Origin: an uncultured Clostridia bacterium
Lineage (GTDB): Bacteria; Bacillota; Clostridia; Christensenellales; CAG-314
DNA length: 35,077 nucleotides
Direction: 5' to 3'
Assembly: GCA_947625725.1 (NCBI GenBank)
Contig: CANQPI010000018.1
Coordinates: 1 to 35,077 of the forward strand
Below are positions 30,729 through 35,077 of this stretch, in pieces. Positions within the stretch are counted from its first letter, which is position 1; each line of letters begins with the position of its first letter. A program made the translations under genes and the position numbers. Under the pieces are notes generated by a model. That model ran no database searches, was not told the origin of the DNA, and worked only from the letters and a program-made list of their open reading frames with translations.

Positions 30729-31627
30729 TATTCCTCCTCCGCAGGGAGAACGTCCGTATCGTCCTCGTCATCAGTTTCGGCTTCCTTTGCAGGGCAGGAG
30801 GCGCAACGGTCGGGATAGACGGGGGTTATGCCCAACTCTGACAAAGTAAATTCGTCGAGTTCGAAACCGTCCTCCGTCGTGCCGCGGCGCACCACGACCG
30901 TTTGTCGCAACACGTCCACGCTCTCCACCTTGCCGCGCCCCTTGGGCGTATCTATCTCGCTGTTGGGCTTGGGCATAAATTTGAGAGTGTCGGCATAGTA
31001 TTCGTCCTCGAATTTTAGACAGCACATAAGTCTGCCGCACAGACCGGAAATTTTGGTCGGATTGAGCGAAAGTCCTTGGTGCTTTGCCATTTTGATGGAT
31101 ACCCGTTCGAAATCGTCCATATATGCGTTGCAACAGCACACCAGACCGCAAGGTCCCAAACCGCCTTTGAGTTTGCACTCGTCGCGTATGCCTATTTGCC
31201 TGAGTTCTATCCTCATGCGGTAATTGGACGCAAGTTCCTTGACCAAGTCGCGAAAGTCGATTCGGTGTTCGGACGTGAAGTAGAACACTACTTTTGTGCC
31301 ATCAAAGGTAAATTCCACGTCAACGAACTTCATTTCCAATTTGCGACGGTTTGCCATTTCCTGCGCCAAGCGCAACGCGTCTTGACGTTTGGCAAGGTTT
31401 TCCTCGTGGCGTTTTACGTCCTCGTCGGTGGCTTTGCGCAGGACGGGTTTGAGTTCTTTGAGGTTGTCGTCGGGAACTTCGCAGTTGTCCAAAGCCACCG
31501 TTGCGTATTCCACGCCGTGAGCCGTTTCCACCACGACCCCGTCGCCCTTGTTGAAACTAAGCCCGTTGGGCGCAAAGTAGTAAATTTTGCCTGTATCTTT
31601 GAATTTTATTCCGACTATCTCCGACAT
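30728..31627 (-). CDS. ricT: PSP1/RicT (YaaT) family protein
   Basis: The 299-residue protein is the RicT (YaaT) member of the Ric complex, which with RicA and RicF matures mRNAs through RNase Y and affects sporulation in Bacillus. The PSP1 domain (about 50-175) and the cysteines C151, C160, C164-C166, C197 and C202-C203 (GPCGLVCCC and SGLCGRLMCC) that hold iron-sulfur clusters are all present. The acidic tail (ETDDEDDTDVLPAEEE) is a local feature. It overlaps the end of holB by 13 bases; GGAG is 11 bases from the ATG. Confidence 0.93.
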   Translation of the reverse strand: MSEIVGIKFKDTGKIYYFAPNGLSFNKGDGVVVETAHGVEYATVALDNCEVPDDNLKELKPVLRKATDEDVKRHEENLAKRQDALRLAQEMANRRKLEMKFVDVEFTFDGTKVVFYFTSEHRIDFRDLVKELASNYRMRIELRQIGIRDECKLKGGLGPCGLVCCCNAYMDDFERVSIKMAKHQGLSLNPTKISGLCGRLMCCLKFEDEYYADTLKFMPKPNSEIDTPKGRGKVESVDVLRQTVVVRRGTTEDGFELDEFTLSELGITPVYPDRCASCPAKEAETDDEDDTDVLPAEEE

Positions 31628-32595
31628 ATATATTTTATCTCCAAAATCGAAGTAAGAAGCCCGTCAATAACGACGGTCACGTTGCCGCCGTCGTCCAAAC
31701 GACGTTTTGCGGCGTTGATTTTTTCTATGCAGACTTCGGCGGCCTGTAATGTGTAGTTTGCGCAAATTTTGTCAATAGTATTGCGTAGATGAGGCAACAG
31801 ACACAAGTCCGCCGCCACACGGTACGCCACGGACTCGCGGTACAACAAAGTCAAAAAGCCCAAACAGTCGTTTATGTAGTCCCTCTTGGCGAGGATCGCC
31901 GCGGCAAACTTCAACGCGACCTTGGTGGATTCCATTTCCGTCGCTATTCCCACCGCGGTGCGATAGGCTTCGAACACGGCGGGGTTGGCGAGAATGCTTT
32001 CGCCCCGTTGTATGCTTCCTCCCGCCATAGCCGCAGCCATTTCGCACGAAGTCAAGTCGAAACTTGTACGCAACAACGCTTGCTTGACGTCGTTTGCGGA
32101 AAGCACCGTTTGCTTGATGATCTGACAGCGACTGCGCACTGTTGGCAACAACGATTCGGCGTCCGTCACCCCGACAAAAATATACACGCCGTCAATGGGT
32201 TCTTCCAACGTTTTCAACAGTTTGTTTTGCCACATTTCGCAACCTATGCCGGAAACGGAGTCGGTCGCGTCCAAAAGAAACACGCGTTGCTCGCTGTTGT
32301 CTATCGGTCTGCGATAACTCTCCTCCACCAGATAGGCAATGTCCGAAACGGCAAGACGGTTTTTTTGCTCGTCGAGAGGCAAACTTATTACGTCCAGATT
32401 TTCGCCCGCAAGCACCTTTTTGCAAGCGTCGCAATCGTCGCCGACGTGGTTGTGGCACATGGTAACAAGCGCACATTCGCGCAACAAACTCCTCACATAG
32501 CGGCGTTCTCCCGCCACAATGTAAGCGTGAGAGGCGCGACCCGCGGCAAACGCCTCGCTCAAAAAACGTCCCACGTTGTTGTCCATCGGGATCAT
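31615..32595 (-). CDS. holB: DNA polymerase III subunit delta'
   Basis: The 326-residue clamp-loader subunit has the AAA+ fold without a Walker A lysine, as expected for delta'. It has a cysteine cluster of the zinc module (C47, C55, C58; one ligand not clear), NKLLKTLEEP and the arginine-finger motif VRSRCQ (about 155-160). It loads the beta clamp with DnaX and delta. The ATG overlaps the tmk stop as ATGA, with GGGGAG 7 bases upstream. The YaaQ and YaaR genes found between tmk and holB in Bacillus are absent here. Confidence 0.92.
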   Translation of the reverse strand: MIPMDNNVGRFLSEAFAAGRASHAYIVAGERRYVRSLLRECALVTMCHNHVGDDCDACKKVLAGENLDVISLPLDEQKNRLAVSDIAYLVEESYRRPIDNSEQRVFLLDATDSVSGIGCEMWQNKLLKTLEEPIDGVYIFVGVTDAESLLPTVRSRCQIIKQTVLSANDVKQALLRTSFDLTSCEMAAAMAGGSIQRGESILANPAVFEAYRTAVGIATEMESTKVALKFAAAILAKRDYINDCLGFLTLLYRESVAYRVAADLCLLPHLRNTIDKICANYTLQAAEVCIEKINAAKRRLDDGGNVTVVIDGLLTSILEIKYICRR

Positions 32596-33215
32596 TTGAG
32601 TACTCCCCTGCGAATGAGGACCTCGCGCAATTTGGCTTGCGTTTGTTCCTTTGTGCCGGAGGCGTCTATCACCTCGAATCGGTCGGGATCGTTGGCGATC
32701 AAACGTTTGTACCCCTCATATACCTTGCGGTGAAAGGCGTATCCCACCGCTTCCATACGGTCGTTTTGATCCGCGCCGCCCTTGCGCAAAAAGGCGTTGT
32801 CGGGGGACAGATCGAGAAAGACGGTAAATTCAGGCATGTATTCGCCCACGGCGATCTCGTTCAAGCGCACGATCTTGTCCAATCCCAAACCGCGACCCAA
32901 ACCCTGGTACACGTATGAACTGTCCACGTATCTGTCGCATATCACGACCTTGCCTTGACTGAGCGCGGGTTTGACAATATCTTTGAGGTGCTGAATACGG
33001 CTCGCCGCATACAAAAACGCCTCGCACATATCGTCCATTTCGTTGTTGTTTGCGTCGAGGATAATTTTGCGAATTTGCTCGGCTATGTCGCTGCCGCCCG
33101 GTTCGCGCGTAAAAACTACGTTTAGACCCCTTTCCTCGCAGTACTGCCTGAGCAGTTTTGTTTGGTAGGTTTTGCCGACGCCTTCACAGCCCTCGATTGT
33201 AACAAAATTATGCAT
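32592..33215 (-). CDS. tmk: Thymidylate kinase
   Basis: The 207-residue kinase makes dTDP from dTMP. The P-loop GCEGVGKT (9-16), TREPGG, CDRYVDSSYVYQG and a short LID complete the family pattern. The ATG at 33215 (MHNFVTIEG) is chosen because the family starts there and GGAAGTGG precedes it. It heads the operon tmk-holB-ricT-yfcE and is divergent from the alkyltransferase-like gene; the two promoters lie back to back. Confidence 0.95.
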   Translation of the reverse strand: MHNFVTIEGCEGVGKTYQTKLLRQYCEERGLNVVFTREPGGSDIAEQIRKIILDANNNEMDDMCEAFLYAASRIQHLKDIVKPALSQGKVVICDRYVDSSYVYQGLGRGLGLDKIVRLNEIAVGEYMPEFTVFLDLSPDNAFLRKGGADQNDRMEAVGYAFHRKVYEGYKRLIANDPDRFEVIDASGTKEQTQAKLREVLIRRGVLK

Positions 33216-33244
33216 ACGCCACTTCCAATAGATATATCGATAAT

Positions 33245-33273
33245 ATCTTATCATATTTTTTGCAATCTTTCAA
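33245..33273 (-). promoter_or_regulatory. Promoter of the tmk operon
   Basis: On the minus strand TTGAAA (33268-33273), 17 bases, TAAGAT (33245-33250). A second promoter 12 bases away fires in the other direction. Confidence 0.7.
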
Positions 33274-33285
33274 GCGTTTGCACCG

Positions 33286-33314
33286 TTGACAATGCGTAAT
33301 AAAAATAGTATATT
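33286..33314 (+). promoter_or_regulatory. Leaderless promoter of the alkyltransferase-like gene
   Basis: A perfect TTGACA (33286-33291), a 17-base spacer, TATATT (33309-33314), then exactly 7 bases (ATTGTAG) to the ATG. No Shine-Dalgarno fits. Confidence 0.75.
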
Positions 33315-33321
33315 ATTGTAG

Positions 33322-33642
33322 ATGAAAAACGTAAAAAAAGGATTTTTTGACAAGGTTTACGAAACGACAAAGCAAATTCCTTTCGGCAAGGTGGCTACAT
33401 ACGGACAGATCGCGCGTTTGTGCGGCAATCCGCGCGCCGCTCGGCAAGTGGGTTGGGCGCTCCACGTCAATCCGCAACCGGGAGTAATTCCCTGTCACCG
33501 CGTCGTCAACCGCGAAGGCAAGTTGAGCGGAGCGTTTGCGTTCGGCGGATCGGACGCTCAGCGTTACCTGCTAGCCAATGAGGGCGTGGAGTTCGCGGAC
33601 GACCAAACCGTAGACTTGGCAAAATTCCTTTGGGAGGCGTAG
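33322..33642 (+). CDS. MGMT-family DNA alkyltransferase-like protein
   Basis: The 106-residue protein is only the DNA-binding and active-site domain of O6-alkylguanine-DNA alkyltransferase. VATYGQIARLCGNPRAARQVGWAL is the helix-turn-helix with the arginine finger (R38 or R41), and VIPCHRVV holds the reactive C58. The regulatory N-terminal domain of Ogt or Ada is absent, so it resembles YbaZ-type alkyltransferase-like proteins; the retained cysteine makes true methyl transfer possible. Its probable leaderless mRNA and two following genes of unknown function are unusual. The next ATG follows its stop directly. Confidence 0.88.
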   Translation: MKNVKKGFFDKVYETTKQIPFGKVATYGQIARLCGNPRAARQVGWALHVNPQPGVIPCHRVVNREGKLSGAFAFGGSDAQRYLLANEGVEFADDQTVDLAKFLWEA

Positions 33643-34008
33643 ATGCTGGACAAGAAAACCGACGCAGTGTTGGAACTGTTGATAAACAAAGCCTCCGACG
33701 GCTATCGGGTGCTTAACAAAGAGCAATTGATTGACGAATTGCCCTCGAAATTTCACATCGACACGCAGGCGTTGCTCAATATAATAAATTTTCTCAAAGA
33801 GGACGAATACGTAGACGTCAAATATCAGGACAAAGAGGAAATATGTTTGACGACGACGGTCAAAGCGTCAAGTTACCGCGACGGCGAAAAAAACATAATT
33901 CAAAAAGCCAACATAACGGGCAAACAGGTGGGCTTGTTGCTGTTGGGAGTGTTTTTTGCGGCGTTTGTAGGCACGCTGTTGGCGACAATCATCGGCAAAT
34001 TGCTGTGA
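33643..34008 (+). CDS. Tail-anchored winged-helix-like protein A
   Basis: The 121-residue protein has a helical N-terminal part (1-90) that looks like a winged helix (AVLELLINKASDGYRVLNKEQLIDEL, then LLNIINFLKEDEYVDVKYQD with a strand pair). A single C-terminal membrane segment follows (about 95-120, GLLLLGVFFAAFVGTLLATII), so the domain stays in the cytoplasm. GGGAGG overlaps the end of the alkyltransferase-like gene, 6 bases before the ATG. It resembles the next gene in size and layout, and I know no family. Confidence 0.7.
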   Translation: MLDKKTDAVLELLINKASDGYRVLNKEQLIDELPSKFHIDTQALLNIINFLKEDEYVDVKYQDKEEICLTTTVKASSYRDGEKNIIQKANITGKQVGLLLLGVFFAAFVGTLLATIIGKLL

Positions 34009-34018
34009 GAGGGACAAA

Positions 34019-34393
34019 ATGTTGACAAAGAAAGAAGTTTCGGTAATGCACTGCATATACAATGCCTGCAAGCGCAACAACGACAGTTGCATAATTTCCG
34101 ACGCGTTTATCATACAAAGCACGCCCGAAAAATACAAGTTGAACGACGTCGCGCTGGACAGCATTTTGAATCAATTGCAGTACGACGGATACTTTGAGTG
34201 TACCAAATCGGAGAGAAAGGGCGAAACGGTCAACGTGATTACGCTCAAATCCAAGGGAAAGGCGTTCAAACGAGAACTTACGCAACGGCGCAGAGAACTG
34301 CTGAACAATTTCTTTTGGAGAATGTTGTTTGCCGCAGGCGGCGCGGTTGTGGGTTTCCTCGTCAGCATGCTGCTGAACGGCTTGAAAAAATAG
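34019..34393 (+). CDS. Tail-anchored winged-helix-like protein B
   Basis: The 124-residue protein repeats the layout of the previous one: a helix-rich N-terminus (VMHCIYNACKRNND), a winged-helix-like middle (DVALDSILNQLQYDGYFECTKSERKG, VNVITLKSKGKAF) and a C-terminal membrane segment (about 102-121, FFWRMLFAAGGAVVGFLVSML). AGAGGGA precedes the ATG. Genes A and B are probably old paralogues working as a membrane-held pair. A terminator follows. Confidence 0.7.
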   Translation: MLTKKEVSVMHCIYNACKRNNDSCIISDAFIIQSTPEKYKLNDVALDSILNQLQYDGYFECTKSERKGETVNVITLKSKGKAFKRELTQRRRELLNNFFWRMLFAAGGAVVGFLVSMLLNGLKK

Positions 34394-34394
34394 C

Positions 34395-34428
34395 AAAAGA
34401 CGTCCGAAAACAGACGTCTTTTTTTGTT
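34395..34428 (+). terminator. Terminator of the alkyltransferase operon
   Basis: AAAAGACGTC and GACGTCTTTT form a 10-base stem followed by a T run, directly after the last stop. Confidence 0.9.
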
Positions 34429-34689
34429 GCTCTATAATAAATTTTGGGGGTGCGGAAGTAAATAAAAAACAAATAAACAGTTCCTTACTTACCCTGCAAT
34501 AATGAGTACCCAGCGAAGTTTTCAAGTAACGAAATCTAATGCTGTTGTCAACTATGTTGCCCATTATAATGGAAAGCATTGTTTTGTCGGTATTGCGAAT
34601 ACCACTTTTCCTCCCCCCCCCTCGAAGGGAAGCCATCTCACGGTTATCAACTTTGCTGCGGTGCAAGTTGTCCAATCAGAGTTCCGACC

Positions 34690-35077
34690 TTATTCACACA
34701 GGCGCGAGGGTGTCGCCCGAGTGACAATTACATTTGGTCGAAAAAATAGGGATTTGAGTGAGCGCAGGGCGTGTGGATACAACGCACAAGCGGGCAAAAC
34801 TCAAATCCCGTCTGCAATCGGCGACCAAAGCGGCGATTGCAGCCAATCTTGGGGGTGTCGGGGCAAAACCCCCGACGAAATTCAAATCAGAGAAACAACG
34901 TGCAGTTGTTTCCTTAGTAGTCCGACCAAGTCGGCGCATTTGCGCCCCGTAGGGGTCGGTCGCATAGTCAACCGAACCGACTTGCGTCTGGTCGGTAGGC
35001 TCTTTGTCAAGCGGCTTGGTCTTGACGACGCCAAGCGCCCGTGTAAATTTTGTAGTATTGGAAACGTTGGTCGGTAA
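34690..35077. repeat. Dispersed repeat and hairpin-rich tail
   Basis: TTATTCACACAGGCGCGAGGGTGTC (about 34690 on) resembles the left edge of the array at 14605. Hairpins follow in series: GGGATTTGAGT/ACTCAAATCCC (34749-34809), TGCAATCG/CGATTGCA (34813-34841), GTCGGGG/CCCCGAC (34857-34876) and CCGAC/GTCGG with GGCGCA/TGCGCC near 34920-34945. A frame open to the edge crosses it but looks unlike a protein. The stretch 34429-34689 holds nothing that I recognise. Confidence 0.55.

Noticed and set aside
34502..35077. A 191-codon frame open to the right edge
   Set aside because: It runs through a series of hairpins, its composition is unlike the neighbours, and no ribosome site precedes it.

Overview
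The window looks like a chromosomal piece of a low-to-mid GC member of the Bacillota, most likely an uncultured, spore-forming (or recently spore-forming) Clostridia. The basis is a sporulation sigma factor of the SigK type, a CwlD-type cortex amidase, a ThiT thiamine transporter under a TPP riboswitch, a SAM-I clan riboswitch, a RicT/YaaT gene beside tmk and holB, AGGAGG Shine-Dalgarno sites, TTG and GTG starts, and sigma-A promoters with 17-base spacers. The genus cannot be fixed from the sequence alone. I support about 41 coding regions (three of them doubtful small ORFs and one cut by the left edge), one tRNA and two riboswitches. There is no transposase, integrase, CRISPR array or rRNA.

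Layout. 1-3500 (minus strand): an accessory block with a lipoprotein, an unknown protein, a VWA protein and small membrane proteins. Its two outer promoters share an identical 15-base palindrome. Next comes a SAM-riboswitch-controlled gene of unknown function. 3500-6600: tRNA-Val with a broken tandem copy of its 3' end, an XRE regulator, and a radical-SAM (PflX-like) gene overlapping a pair of short-chain CHR transporters. 6600-10160: sigK, a stand-alone FakA-like fragment, small membrane proteins, a YbaK deacylase whose 3' end is repeated in tandem, and cwlD. 10160-10567: an AT-rich spacer with DnaA-box-like sites and short direct repeats. 10568-12600: a ferritin-like di-iron protein, a tiny ORF and a cyclodeaminase-family enzyme.

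12700-18850 (minus strand): a TGS/uridine-kinase-like nucleoside kinase, a DUF378 protein, a Ppx/GppA phosphatase with an HD domain, and an elongated ThiT with its TPP riboswitch. Between the kinase and DUF378 lies a nested inverted-repeat region. 18970-25710: a cell-envelope signalling block. One arm is ECF sigma, membrane anti-sigma candidate, YfbK-like VWA lipoprotein and a membrane protein. The divergent arm is a response regulator and a multi-span histidine kinase. 26130-33215 (minus strand): two housekeeping operons, rho-mnmA-acyltransferase and tmk-holB-ricT-yfcE. 33320-34393: an alkyltransferase-like gene with two similar tail-anchored proteins. The right end is non-coding and rich in hairpins.

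Genes within operons are often joined by 4-base ATGA overlaps (pflX/chr1, chr1/chr2, RR/HK, yfbK/membrane protein, rho/mnmA, tmk/holB). Four genes (the PflX-like gene, the ECF sigma, the response regulator and the alkyltransferase-like gene) have a -10 hexamer only 7-9 bases before the ATG and no Shine-Dalgarno, so they probably make leaderless mRNAs. I found no single obvious new defence or biosynthetic system. The strongest leads are the SAM-controlled orphan gene, the leaderless promoters, the shared operator, the ybaK tail repeats and the candidate DnaA-binding spacer.
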